NCBI RefSeq assembly: GCF_043633585.1
Contig: NZ_CP141832.1
Span: 2,294,001 to 2,358,000 of the forward strand
DNA: 64,000 bases
Source: Lacrimispora sinapis
GTDB lineage: Bacteria; Bacillota; Clostridia; Lachnospirales; Lachnospiraceae
Direction: 5' to 3'
The first letter of the stretch is position 1; every line of letters begins with the position of its first letter. The notes beneath the pieces were generated by a model. That model had not been told where the DNA came from. It saw only the letters and a program-made list of their open reading frames with translations, and ran no database searches. Shown one piece after another: positions 51,792 through 59,417 of this stretch. Position numbers and translations under genes: made by a program.

Positions 51792-51926
51792 ATGATACCA
51801 CCTTCTGCCAGCGGATGGGCATCCAGTTTCTTACATTCCGGTAATAAAAGCCAGAAAATCAAGCAAAATGCCAAATGGAAAATGGAAAAGAACCGAAAAC
51901 AACAGGCAATAAACCAGCTGATCTAA
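51792..51926 (+). CDS. Candidate 44-residue basic small protein
   Basis: An ORF of 44 codons ending just before a terminator with a plus-strand T-run. The product has a Ser/Pro start and a Lys/Gln-rich tail (KWKMEKNRKQQAINQLI). There is no strong ribosome site and no recognised family. The terminator shows that something is transcribed rightward here; it may be this ORF or a small non-coding RNA. Confidence 0.3.
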   Translation: MIPPSASGWASSFLHSGNKSQKIKQNAKWKMEKNRKQQAINQLI

Positions 51927-51933
51927 CATGCAG

Positions 51934-51974
51934 ACAGGGCCGGATGAGTTACATCCGACCCTGTTTTGCTTTTC
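51934..51974 (+). terminator. Rightward terminator with no annotated gene before it
   Basis: ACAGGGCCGGATG - AGTTA - CATCCGACCCTGT then TTTGCTTTT: a 13-bp stem with one mismatch. T-rich only on the plus strand. It could also lie at the 3' side of the Rrf2 gene, but it lacks a T-run in that direction. Confidence 0.75.
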
Positions 51975-52002
51975 ATATTCCAATTTTTTTCATATTTCCA
52001 TT

Positions 52003-52434
52003 TTATATGATGTAATTATCAGCATAATCACTTTTACAGACCAGATCCGCAATGGTGATCCCGTCAAAGTAATCATTGATCAGTTTGTTTAAGCCTTCCC
52101 ACATCTCAAGTGTCTGGCAATGAGCGGCCCGATTGCAGCTGTTCGTCTCCCCTTCTATGCAGGAAACCGGAGCAAGGGAGCCTTCTGTGAGCCTTAAAAT
52201 GCTGCCTACCGTGTAAAATTCCGGATCTTTAGCCAGCTTATATCCGCCTCCTTTTCCTCTCAGGGAAATAAGAAGGCCGTTCTTGCTGAGAATGGATACA
52301 ATGGATTCCAAATACTTCTCAGATATCTCCTGTCTTTCTGCGATATCCATGAGTGTAATAAATTCTCCGTTGTTATGCTCTGCAAGATCTATCATCAGTC
52401 TGATCGCGTAGCGGCCTTTGGTTGAAATTTTCAT
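52003..52434 (-). CDS. Rrf2/IscR-family transcriptional regulator
   Basis: A 143-residue Rrf2 regulator: start KISTKGRYAIRLMID, winged helix with GKGGGYKLA, and three cysteines as C-x7-C-x5-C (SCIEGETNSCNRAAHC, about residues 91-106), the place of the IscR cluster ligands. It is downstream of a rhodanese-TtcA fusion and tcdA and near cysK, so Fe-S or cysteine homeostasis control is likely. It shares the cysteine spacing with the Rrf2 at 6320 and differs from Bacillus CymR, which lacks these cysteines. Confidence 0.9.
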   Translation of the reverse strand: MKISTKGRYAIRLMIDLAEHNNGEFITLMDIAERQEISEKYLESIVSILSKNGLLISLRGKGGGYKLAKDPEFYTVGSILRLTEGSLAPVSCIEGETNSCNRAAHCQTLEMWEGLNKLINDYFDGITIADLVCKSDYADNYII

Positions 52435-52456
52435 TCGACATAACCTCCATATTCAT

Positions 52457-52486
52457 AATTTACCACAAGGTTAGTATGTATTTCAA
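52457..52486 (-). promoter_or_regulatory. Promoter of the second Rrf2 gene
   Basis: Minus strand: -35 TTGAAA (52486-52481), 18-base spacer, -10 TAAATT (52462-52457). The spacer holds ACATACTAACC, which resembles a TACTA Rrf2 half-site. Confidence 0.45.
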
Positions 52487-52513
52487 GTGTGACTTTCAGC
52501 AAATGATAAAAAA

Positions 52514-53692
52514 TCACTGATCCAGATCGTATTCATCAAGAAAATGATGAACTGTCCCATTTTTCTTATACGCGATGATGGTATTCAAGTTCACATTCTC
52601 CACACTTTTAAATATATTTCCCTCGATATAAGGATTGACCTCTTTCAGCTGTTTAATCAGGTTTTTTATCTCCACCCTCTTAGAGCCGGTGCTTCCGTCT
52701 GTCCGGCAGGTCGTGCATGTATCCGTAAAACGACAGGCGCACTGGATGAAATGCAGACCATTGTAGTCTCTCCAGCCCTTGATGTCATCCTCCCGGATCA
52801 AATACATGGGACGGATCAGTTCCATCCCTTCAAAATTGGTGCTGTGAAGTTTAGGCATCATGGTCTGGACCTGCCCTCCATACATCATTCCCATGAGTAT
52901 GGTTTCAATCACATCATCATAGTGATGGCCCAGTGCGATTTTATTGCAGCCCAGTTCCTTTGCTTTGCTGTATAAGTTTCCCCTTCTCATTCTGGCGCAC
53001 AAATAGCATGGAGACTTCTCCACATCGTAAACTGCGTCAAAAATCTTGGTTTCAAATACGGTAATGGGAATGTTAAGGAGTTTGGCATTGTTTTCGATCA
53101 CCTGACGGTTCATCTCATTGTAGCCCGGGTCCATCACAAGAAAAACAAGCTCAAAAGGGAACTTATTATGCCGTCTCAGCTCCTGGAACAGCTTGGCCAT
53201 GAGCATGGAGTCCTTTCCTCCGGAAATGCAGACCGCGATCTTATCATTTTCCTTGACCAGCTCATACTCGTTGATGGCTTTTGCAAACCTGCTGAAAATA
53301 TTCTTATGAAACTTCTTACGAAGGCTTCTTTCAATGTCCTCAAGCCTGGTATCCTGGTCTTCTTCCTTTTCTTTTTCCATGGAACGGATCAGCCATTGAC
53401 CGTAGCCGCCCTCCAGGCTGTATGCTTCGTATCCTTTTCCCGTAAGATACTCTGCTGCTTCCACGCTGATAATTCCTTTTAAACAATATAAAATCACTTT
53501 TTTGCCAGCCGGCGGAATATACTCCCCACTCAAAATACTGTCCAGCTCCACGTGAATGGCACCTGGTATAAAACCATGATTGTATGCGGTCTGATCCCTG
53601 ACATCAATGAGCACGCACTCTTTTTCGTTTAATTGTTTCATCTGGTCCAATGACAGAAATAAATCATGAACCTCCGTGCTCTTATCAAGCAT
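52514..53692 (-). CDS. Rhodanese - TtcA-type PP-loop fusion protein
   Basis: A 392-residue fusion. Residues about 8-105 form a rhodanese domain with the active-site loop CLKGIIS (Cys70), which can carry a persulfide. Residues about 125-390 form a TtcA-type ATPase with the PP-loop SGGKDS (157-162), the Fe-S or thiolation cysteines C229-x2-C232 (PCYLC) and a further CAC / CTTC group near 325-335. TtcA makes 2-thiocytidine in tRNA, so the rhodanese part may deliver sulfur in cis. The gene sits 16 bases after tcdA, another tRNA-modification gene. AGGAGGA precedes the ATG. Confidence 0.88.
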   Translation of the reverse strand: MLDKSTEVHDLFLSLDQMKQLNEKECVLIDVRDQTAYNHGFIPGAIHVELDSILSGEYIPPAGKKVILYCLKGIISVEAAEYLTGKGYEAYSLEGGYGQWLIRSMEKEKEEDQDTRLEDIERSLRKKFHKNIFSRFAKAINEYELVKENDKIAVCISGGKDSMLMAKLFQELRRHNKFPFELVFLVMDPGYNEMNRQVIENNAKLLNIPITVFETKIFDAVYDVEKSPCYLCARMRRGNLYSKAKELGCNKIALGHHYDDVIETILMGMMYGGQVQTMMPKLHSTNFEGMELIRPMYLIREDDIKGWRDYNGLHFIQCACRFTDTCTTCRTDGSTGSKRVEIKNLIKQLKEVNPYIEGNIFKSVENVNLNTIIAYKKNGTVHHFLDEYDLDQ

Positions 53693-53708
53693 GTGATTTC
53701 CTCCTCAT

Positions 53709-54473
53709 CTAATCATTATCCCTCTTTGCCAGATCCTTGATCACTTCTCCGGCTATGATAAGCCCTGCCACAGAAGGAACAAAGGCCACACTGCCGGGTA
53801 TGTCCCTGCGTTCGGTGCACTTATGCTTTGCCCCTGGCGGGCAGATACAGTTTGTCCGGCAGCTGATCGACATATCCTCAATGGGCCTGGTTGGTTTTTC
53901 CTTGGAATAAACCACTTTAAGTTTCTTGACCCCTCTTTTTTTCAGTTCCCTCCGCATCACCTTTGCAAGGGGACACATGGTGGTTTTATAAATGTCCGCC
54001 ACTTCAAACATGGTCGGGTCCAGTTTATTGCCCGCGCCCATACAGCTGATAATGGGCACACCAGCAGCCTTTGCCTGCATGATCAGCTCCAGCTTTGCCG
54101 TAACGGTGTCCACGGCATCCACCACATAATCATATTCTTTAAAGTCAAAATCAGCCGCCGTCTCCGGTAAATAAAAACATTTATGCATCTCTACTTCGGC
54201 ATCCGGGTTGATTTCCAAAATCCGGTCTTTCATCACTTCTACTTTATATTTACCCACTGTTTTTCTCGTCGCAATGATCTGCCTGTTAATATTGGTTAAG
54301 CATACCTTATCGTCATCCACAAGAACAAAGGAGCGGACACCGCTTCTGACCAGCGCTTCCACAACATATCCCCCAACTCCTCCGATTCCAAAAACAGCAA
54401 CTTTTGCTCCCATCAACTGACCCATAGCATCTTCGCCAAAGAGAAGCTGGGTTCTTGAAAACTGATTCAACAA
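53709..54473 (-). CDS. tcdA: tRNA threonylcarbamoyladenosine dehydratase
   Basis: A 254-residue E1-like enzyme with the ATP-binding GIGGVGGYVVEALVRSG near residue 30, DDDKVCLTNINRQ and the C-terminal Cys region typical of TcdA (CsdL). It cyclises t6A to ct6A at tRNA position 37. The start is TTG 54473 with GAGGT eight bases upstream. An unusual cysteine-rich stretch (SCRTNCICPPGAKHKC, about 207-222) may bind a metal. It heads a three-gene run with the rhodanese-TtcA fusion and Rrf2. Confidence 0.9.
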   Translation of the reverse strand: MLNQFSRTQLLFGEDAMGQLMGAKVAVFGIGGVGGYVVEALVRSGVRSFVLVDDDKVCLTNINRQIIATRKTVGKYKVEVMKDRILEINPDAEVEMHKCFYLPETAADFDFKEYDYVVDAVDTVTAKLELIMQAKAAGVPIISCMGAGNKLDPTMFEVADIYKTTMCPLAKVMRRELKKRGVKKLKVVYSKEKPTRPIEDMSISCRTNCICPPGAKHKCTERRDIPGSVAFVPSVAGLIIAGEVIKDLAKRDND

Positions 54474-54539
54474 CTGATTCTACCTCTTTCTTCACATATT
54501 ATATCTTTTTAGTAGGAATAAAAAAACACACTTCAAATA

Positions 54540-54568
54540 ATTATACTTCTAAATGTGCATTTGGGCAA
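54540..54568 (-). promoter_or_regulatory. tcdA promoter
   Basis: Minus strand: -35 TTGCCC (54568-54563), 17-base spacer, -10 TATAAT (54545-54540). A weak hairpin for ending the methyltransferase operon overlaps it. Confidence 0.65.
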
Positions 54569-54596
54569 TTGATTTTTACTGGATAGCGAGGGAAAC

Positions 54597-55349
54597 TTAT
54601 TTTACCGCCAATATGGAAAACATGGGAGTGGAGCCATAGTTGGCTTTTTCCTCCTCAGACCACACCTGTTTCCATACGTGGACATCGGTGGTGACACTGG
54701 ATATTTTGTATCGTTTCAATACAGAAACATCCCACTCCGGTCTCTGTTTCCGGCTCAGAGGCAGCTTTTTTGCGATGGCTTCCATGCGGTCAATATCCGT
54801 ACAGGTGTAATGATCCTGAAAATGCATTTCCTCCACCCGTTTCCGGTCTTTTTCATATTCCTGCCGTTTCGTTTCATCAAATAAATACTGATACCAGTTG
54901 GCATCAAAATTAAGCAATATACCGCCTTTTTTCAAAAGGCGCAGCCATTCTTTATAGGCCAGTTCCGGCTTTTCCAGGTTCCAGGTTAAATTCCGGCTCA
55001 CGACCGCATCATAGGTTTCTTCCTTTAAATCTGTTTTGTGGGCATCGGAAAGCACCCAGGAGATCCGGTCTTTACAGGCTCCTGCATTCATCTTTGCCCG
55101 TTCCAGCATGGAAGCGGTACAGTCTACTGCCGTCACATCAAAACCGGCCTGTGCCAGAATAATGGCAAAAAATCCAGGGCCTGTCCCCATATCCAGGACC
55201 TTGATGTTCTCCTTTTTTCCGGGGAAATGGCTGGTGAGGACACTCAGCCATTTATTCTTCTGTTCCGTAGAGAGTTCCTCTTCATTGACTTTGGAATATC
55301 CCATGGTCCGGCTGGTCCAGTATTCTTTATTTTCCTCTAACAGCTTCAT
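54597..55349 (-). CDS. Class I SAM-dependent methyltransferase (second of a tandem pair)
   Basis: A 250-residue Rossmann-fold methyltransferase with motif I VLDMGTGPGFFA near residue 50 and the pair-specific segment SRNLTWNLEKPELAYKEWLR. It is clearly a paralogue of the next gene upstream, sharing YWT.R at the start, RNLTW and LLNFDA. Its start overlaps that gene by 23 bases. It is the last gene of the nickel/peptide ABC operon. A small-molecule substrate linked to the transported ligand is an attractive guess. Confidence 0.85.
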   Translation of the reverse strand: MKLLEENKEYWTSRTMGYSKVNEEELSTEQKNKWLSVLTSHFPGKKENIKVLDMGTGPGFFAIILAQAGFDVTAVDCTASMLERAKMNAGACKDRISWVLSDAHKTDLKEETYDAVVSRNLTWNLEKPELAYKEWLRLLKKGGILLNFDANWYQYLFDETKRQEYEKDRKRVEEMHFQDHYTCTDIDRMEAIAKKLPLSRKQRPEWDVSVLKRYKISSVTTDVHVWKQVWSEEEKANYGSTPMFSILAVK

Positions 55350-56091
55350 TTGATTCCCCCTGTTTCCTCACGGTGATTAAAAAGGTCGGCGCTGCCTTGC
55401 CGTTTTGCTCCCGCAAAATGCGGGCACCGGCCCCGGTATCACATTCACAGCTTTGAACCCCCAGGTCACGGAGTACAAAAAGATCCCACTCCGGCCTTCG
55501 GTTCCGGCTGATGTCCATGGCTTTGGTTATCTGATCGGATTCCATCAGCAGTTCTTCTGTCAATCCTTTATGATATCCCGAACTGCTCCGCGTTTTTTCT
55601 CCCTGCTCTGATTCCATCTGAAAAACTTCACGCCCATAGTCCGCATCAAAGTTCAGTAAAACTCCGCCTTTTGAAAGCACTCTTAACCATTCCCGGTAAG
55701 CCTTATGAGGCTGTGGCAGGGTCCATGTTAAATTCCTGGCAATGACCACATCAAACATTTCATCGGGGAATTCCAGCTTCTGGGCATCCATCACCTGAAA
55801 GCAGATGGCTTCCTGACAGTCCGCCGCCAGCTTTTTTGCCTCTTCAATCATGGCGGGGGTGATATCGACTCCCCAGACCTCATGTCCTTCCTTTGCAAGG
55901 AGCACCGCAAAATACCCCGCACCGGTCCCCACATCAAGTATTTTTAACCGTTTCTCTTTGGGGAGATACTTCCTGATCTCTTCCAGCCAGCGGCCGCTGA
56001 TCTCATCTTTTAGTTCCATTCTTCGCACGTCCGAAAAGTCCCTGGCACGCCTGGTCCAATACTGTTTTACTCGTTCTTTAATCCGTTCCAA
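55327..56091 (-). CDS. Class I SAM-dependent methyltransferase (first of a tandem pair)
   Basis: A 254-residue methyltransferase with motif I ILDVGTGAGYFA near residue 50 and ARNLTWTLPQPHKAYREWLR near 118. It overlaps the two-domain ATPase gene by 14 bases, so it is translated in the same operon. No methyltransferase is needed for transport itself, so its product probably modifies the imported ligand (for example a metallophore) or makes it. Not a DNA methyltransferase: no DPPY/NPPY motif. Confidence 0.85.
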   Translation of the reverse strand: MERIKERVKQYWTRRARDFSDVRRMELKDEISGRWLEEIRKYLPKEKRLKILDVGTGAGYFAVLLAKEGHEVWGVDITPAMIEEAKKLAADCQEAICFQVMDAQKLEFPDEMFDVVIARNLTWTLPQPHKAYREWLRVLSKGGVLLNFDADYGREVFQMESEQGEKTRSSSGYHKGLTEELLMESDQITKAMDISRNRRPEWDLFVLRDLGVQSCECDTGAGARILREQNGKAAPTFLITVRKQGESNEAVRGK

Positions 56092-57667
56092 TTCTTAAAC
56101 TCCTATCCATTCCGGCAGATGCCAGCAGTCTTTTTGTATATCCTTCTATGGGATTTCTTATTAAAGTCTCCGGGGTACCGGCCTCCACGCATTTCCCCTG
56201 ATGAAGCACCAGGAGCTTGTCACAAAAACTGCTTACCAGCACCAGATCATGGGAAACGAAAATAACCGCCATTCCTGTTTCCTCCACCAGCTTTTTTAAT
56301 AATCGGATCACATCTGACTGAATGGGAGCATCCAGCGCACTTGTGATCTCATCACACAAAAGCAGCTCCGGTTCCACGCTGATGGCTCTGGCTATGGCCG
56401 CTCTCTGGCACTGTCCTCCGCTGAGCTGCCAGGGATATCGGTCCGCCAATTCGGGAGACAAGCCGACACGCTCCATCAGTTCATTGATTTTTCTGTCCCT
56501 GGCTTCTCTTTTTCTCATTCCGCAGAGGTTTTTCAGGGCCACATGGATGGAATGGCGGATGGAATATCTGGGATCAAAGGATTCGGCTGCATTTTGAAAA
56601 ACCATCTGCATTCTTCCATAATCTGCTTTCGTCCTTTTAGTTCCCATGGGTTTGTCCCGAAAGAATACCTCTCCTCCGGTAGGGTCCCACAGTCCGGCGA
56701 TCATTCCCAAAAGCGTACTTTTTCCGCTTCCGCTTTCCCCAACCACCCCAAGGATTTCTCCGGCCTTTACTTCCAGACCGATTTGGGAAAGGGCCAGAAA
56801 CGGGACCTTTTTTCTTCTGTATTCTTTGCTGACCGCTTCCAGCTTCAGCAAAACCTCCGCTGCTTTCCGGGGAGTGGTTTTCCTCTGCAAACGGACCTTT
56901 GGTACTGCGTCCAGAAGTCTTCTGGTATAGAAATGTTTCGGAGCGTAAAGTACCTCTTTAGCGGTTCCCCATTCTACCAGACGCCCCTCATATAGAACTC
57001 CTGCCTTATGGGCAATCTGGGACAGCAGCCCGATATTGTGAGTCACTAAAATTATGGCTGTATTGGTATAGGCTCTTATGCGAAGGAGTTCTTCTATTAC
57101 AAGCTTCTGGTTCGGCACGTCAAGTGCACTTGTGGGCTCATCAGCCAAGAGAAGCCGGGGCTTTAAAAAAAGGGAAAGGGCGATGGCAATCCTCTGGTTC
57201 ATTCCCCCGCTCATTTCACAGGGACAGCTGTCTAAAATCTCCGGTCCGTTTGCAAGGTTCAGTTTTTTAAACGCCTCAAGTATTTGTTTTTCAACCCCCT
57301 CTTTCTGATACAGACCATGACTCTTTAAAGTCTCTATCAACTGCTTGCGGTACGTGCGGATGGGATTAAAGGAGGCTTTGGGATTTTGTACGATCATGCC
57401 GATTTCTTTCCCGCATAAGCCCCGAATTTCCCTCTGACTTAACTCCGTCAGATCCTGCTGCCCAAAGCAAACGCTTCCGGAGGATATGGAAAGCCCGGAC
57501 GCCTTCTTTGGAAATATGGCTTTTAAAAGAGTGCTTTTTCCGCATCCGCTTTCTCCCACGATTCCCACGATCTCTCCCGGTTTTACATCAAAGGAGATCT
57601 CCGACAGCACCTGCCGTTGTCCGTAACTGACGGATAAATTTTTTATGGACAAGACCAACTCATTCAT
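56078..57667 (-). CDS. Fused two-domain ATPase of a nickel/peptide ABC importer
   Basis: A 529-residue protein with two complete ABC ATPase domains, equal to NikD/DppD and NikE/DppF joined. Domain 1: Walker A GESGCGKST, signature MSGGMNQR, Walker B LLADEPT. Domain 2: Walker A GESGSGKST, signature LSGGQCQR, Walker B LLCDEIT. Fusions of this kind occur in several Firmicutes. It energises the two permeases directly upstream (eight-base overlap). Confidence 0.92.
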   Translation of the reverse strand: MNELVLSIKNLSVSYGQRQVLSEISFDVKPGEIVGIVGESGCGKSTLLKAIFPKKASGLSISSGSVCFGQQDLTELSQREIRGLCGKEIGMIVQNPKASFNPIRTYRKQLIETLKSHGLYQKEGVEKQILEAFKKLNLANGPEILDSCPCEMSGGMNQRIAIALSLFLKPRLLLADEPTSALDVPNQKLVIEELLRIRAYTNTAIILVTHNIGLLSQIAHKAGVLYEGRLVEWGTAKEVLYAPKHFYTRRLLDAVPKVRLQRKTTPRKAAEVLLKLEAVSKEYRRKKVPFLALSQIGLEVKAGEILGVVGESGSGKSTLLGMIAGLWDPTGGEVFFRDKPMGTKRTKADYGRMQMVFQNAAESFDPRYSIRHSIHVALKNLCGMRKREARDRKINELMERVGLSPELADRYPWQLSGGQCQRAAIARAISVEPELLLCDEITSALDAPIQSDVIRLLKKLVEETGMAVIFVSHDLVLVSSFCDKLLVLHQGKCVEAGTPETLIRNPIEGYTKRLLASAGMDRSLRIGTD

Positions 57668-58478
57668 AGCGCTCTCTCCTCACTCCAAAATAGTCCCTTA
57701 AAGAATCTCCCAGCATTTGGAAGATGAATACCGTAATAAAAAGAGCGGCTCCCGGAGCCAGGACAGCCCACGGGGCCTGCTGCATATACCCGACGGCTTC
57801 GTTGATCATGGAACCCCACTCCGCCTCCGGGACAGAAACTCCCAGTCCCAGATAGGATAAGCCTGCAAACCCCATCATTACGGTTCCAATCTGAAGGGAC
57901 CCATTTACGATCAGTTCTCCCGCAATTCCAGGTAAAATATGCACTGCCATGAGCTGCAGACCGCCTTCACCGCTTAATCTGGCTGCACTTATGTAGGATT
58001 CCTTTTTTATGCCCAGCACAAGTCCTCTTGCAAGTCTTGCATAAGAAGTCCAACCGGTTAGGGCAAGAGCGATCATGGCATTGGTCATAGTTCCCCCAAG
58101 GAGTCCTGCAACCCCGATCGCAAGCACCATCTGGGGAAACGCAAGAAAGATATCGCAGATGCTCATTATAAACCGTTCAAAAATCCCTCCGTAATATCCG
58201 GCTGCCATGCCAAGGGCTGTCCCTGCTGCCATGGAGGTCATGACCACCATAAGCGCCGAAAAAACAGAGGTTCTTGTGCCCATTAAAACTCTGGAAAAAA
58301 TACAGCGTCCCAGCTTATCCGTACCGAAGGGATATTGAAAAACAGGAGCCCCCTTCCGGTATAACGCCTGGGTCGCATAAGGATCATTGGGAACAAGAGA
58401 AGGGGCCAGGATACTGACCCCGATCAATAGGAAAACGAAAAACAGATAAAAGGCCACCCGCCTTTTGACACTCCTCAT
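57660..58478 (-). CDS. Nickel/peptide ABC importer permease (DppC/NikC type)
   Basis: A 272-residue permease with about six helices and the EAA loop (SAARLSGEGGLQLMAVHILP). The N-terminal extracellular loop with FPFGTDKLGR-like residues (QYPFGTDKLGRCIF) is typical of DppC/NikC proteins. It abuts the DppB-type gene (no gap). Confidence 0.92.
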   Translation of the reverse strand: MRSVKRRVAFYLFFVFLLIGVSILAPSLVPNDPYATQALYRKGAPVFQYPFGTDKLGRCIFSRVLMGTRTSVFSALMVVMTSMAAGTALGMAAGYYGGIFERFIMSICDIFLAFPQMVLAIGVAGLLGGTMTNAMIALALTGWTSYARLARGLVLGIKKESYISAARLSGEGGLQLMAVHILPGIAGELIVNGSLQIGTVMMGFAGLSYLGLGVSVPEAEWGSMINEAVGYMQQAPWAVLAPGAALFITVFIFQMLGDSLRDYFGVRRERYE

Positions 58479-59408
58479 CTACAGTTCCTCCAATCTGGGG
58501 TCTAATAAATGATAGCTGATATCAATCAAAAAATTGAGCATCACATACATCAAGGCCATGAGCAGAACAAATCCCTGGACCACAGGATAATCTCTCGCCG
58601 TTATGGAATCCATCACCAGCTTTCCAAGTCCCGGCCACATAAAAATGCTTTCGATCACCACACTTCCTCCCATCAGAGTCCCCGCCGACATTCCTAGGAC
58701 TGTAAGGATGGAAATCATGGCATTGCGGAGAACATTGAAAAACAATATATAGTTTCTCCGCACTCCCCGGGCCTTTGCCCCATCCACGTATTCCATCTCC
58801 ATCTGGTTAAGTACCGCTGCCCGGACCTGAAAGATGAGACGGCTGGACAGAGGAAGAGCCAGGGCGAGTGCAGGGAGAAACAACCCCTGAACACTGTTCT
58901 TTGCTATGACCGGAAAAAGCTTCATACGAATGCAAAAAAGGTACATCAATAAAACTGCCAGAAGAAAGCCGGGAATGGCATTTCCTGCAAGGCAGAATAA
59001 CCGGACGGTGCGATCCAGAAATCCGTTTTTCCTCATTCCGCAGAAAATACCAAGAGGCAGGGCAGTCACCAGTGCCAGAAAAAAGGCACTGACCGTTAAG
59101 ACAAGGGTGTATTTCGTTGCCTTTATAAGCGTTCCTGCCACCGGTGTCCCATCTTTATAAGAGACTCCAAGATCACCACGTAAAAGACCTGACAGCCAGT
59201 CCCCGTATCGTACCAGCCAGGGGCGGTCAAGGCCCATCTCCGCTCTGGTCTGATTCAGCACCTCTTTTGTCACAGCTACGCCCTGGGCGCTCAATCGTTT
59301 TTGTGCCGCATCACCCGGAGCAAGGGATAAAAGAGCAAATGTCAAAAAGGTGATTCCAAATAAAACCGGAATCAAATGCAACAGCCGGCTCACCACATAT
59401 TTTTTCAT
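58479..59408 (-). CDS. Nickel/peptide ABC importer permease (DppB/NikB type)
   Basis: A 309-residue permease with about six helices, starting with the DppB signature VSRLLHLIPVLFGITFLTF and an EAA loop (DGAKARGVRRNYILFFNVLR). It follows the binding-protein gene with a nine-base gap. Confidence 0.92.
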   Translation of the reverse strand: MKKYVVSRLLHLIPVLFGITFLTFALLSLAPGDAAQKRLSAQGVAVTKEVLNQTRAEMGLDRPWLVRYGDWLSGLLRGDLGVSYKDGTPVAGTLIKATKYTLVLTVSAFFLALVTALPLGIFCGMRKNGFLDRTVRLFCLAGNAIPGFLLAVLLMYLFCIRMKLFPVIAKNSVQGLFLPALALALPLSSRLIFQVRAAVLNQMEMEYVDGAKARGVRRNYILFFNVLRNAMISILTVLGMSAGTLMGGSVVIESIFMWPGLGKLVMDSITARDYPVVQGFVLLMALMYVMLNFLIDISYHLLDPRLEEL

Positions 59409-59417
59409 AGCCTTCCC

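Noticed and set aside
54597..56091. The two methyltransferases as the missing partner of the FokI-like enzyme
   Set aside because: They lack DNA-methyltransferase catalytic motifs (DPPY/NPPY), are too short, and belong to the ABC operon.
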